In this document: positions 63,757 to 64,000 of the stretch, piece by piece
How positions within the stretch are numbered: position 1 is the stretch's first letter
How the letters are laid out: the number at the start of each line of letters is the position of its first letter
NCBI GenBank assembly: GCA_015179125.1
Contig: WHVA01000012.1
Coordinates: 186,001-250,000, forward strand
Reading direction: 5' to 3'
DNA from: Gautieria morchelliformis
Lineage: Eukaryota > Basidiomycota > Agaricomycetes > Gomphales > Gomphaceae
DNA: 64,000 nt
Notes under the pieces: generated by a model
Told to the model about the DNA's origin: nothing
Database searches by the model: none
Seen by the model: only the letters and a program-made list of their open reading frames with translations
Position numbers and translations under genes: made by a program

Positions 63757-64000
63757 AGAAGGGAGATACTGTTACGACCGTTCATTTCCGACTTCCGACC
63801 CTCAGTTCCACCACACCTTCCGCCCCCCGATATTTCCGACATTCTGCCCCTTGTACATTTCCCTTGTTCTTTCGACTCTATTACTTGGACCCACCGGACC
63901 CACCTTACCGATCATCAAGACCATATGTCCGACCCTCCTTGTGTTTCGTTGTCAGATATGTTTTCCCGACCCCTTGTTCTTTGCCATTGTTCTACCTTAC
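63757..64000 (+). repeat. Gypsy K polypurine tract and start of 3' LTR
   Basis: AGAAGGGAGATAC (63757-63769) precedes TGTTACGACCG at 63770. The LTR matches the one at 56323 with few changes and runs off the window. Confidence 0.9.

Overview
The window looks like nuclear DNA from a filamentous basidiomycete, most probably a mushroom-forming Agaricomycete. The grounds are an intact class I hydrophobin gene with three short GT-AG introns, Ty3/gypsy and Ty1/copia elements whose proteins look like those of Agaricomycetes, fungal-type BED-finger hAT sequence, and remnants of basidiomycete-like Cdc6, xylulokinase and PfkB-kinase genes. These taxon calls are inference from protein character; nothing was searched. 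Almost all of the 64 kb is transposable elements nested in one another.

Layout: 1-1162 is a gypsy 3' remnant. 1163-12393 is gypsy A (minus) with ~1-kb LTRs; its right LTR holds a mariner-like MITE and a solo LTR. 12394-19124 is a stack of A-family LTR pieces, copia C remnants, three solo LTRs with target duplications, and a 3.0-kb hAT-like element (13676-16677) that carries a Cdc6 gene fragment and hosts its own hAT MITE. 19713-25818 is gypsy B (minus), nearly complete with 413-bp LTRs and TSD GAAAT, inside the copia C LTR, which itself lies in copia D gag. 26041-28470 holds the copia D LTR, a repeated segment and two kinase gene fragments. 28471-32692 is gypsy F (plus). 32693-35312 holds hAT-like remnants. 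35578-36106 is the hydrophobin, the only clearly intact host gene. 37902-42874 is copia E with both LTRs. 42994-46527 is a TIR element followed by decayed gypsy H (plus), cut by gypsy G (minus, 46528-54341). Then come LTR J, truncated copia I and gypsy K (56323 to the window end).

Most interesting points: (1) gypsies F and G share an extra sense gene downstream of the chromodomain integrase, preceded in both by a conserved promoter-like block, and both carry an in-frame TGA at codon 18; (2) gypsies A and K each carry an antisense, apparently intron-containing cysteine-rich/coiled-coil gene between pol and the 3' LTR; (3) in-frame TGA codons recur at matching places in related copies, fitting CpG decay or recoding; (4) the hAT element has captured Cdc6; (5) copia leaders match the anticodon stem-loop of initiator tRNA-Met, implying half-tRNA priming; (6) several copia LTR families share a CTCAGTGA/TCACTGAG hairpin.

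The genes do not form a host pathway. They are gag, protease, reverse transcriptase, RNase H and integrase modules of retroelements at different stages of decay, plus the hydrophobin and captured or truncated host exons.
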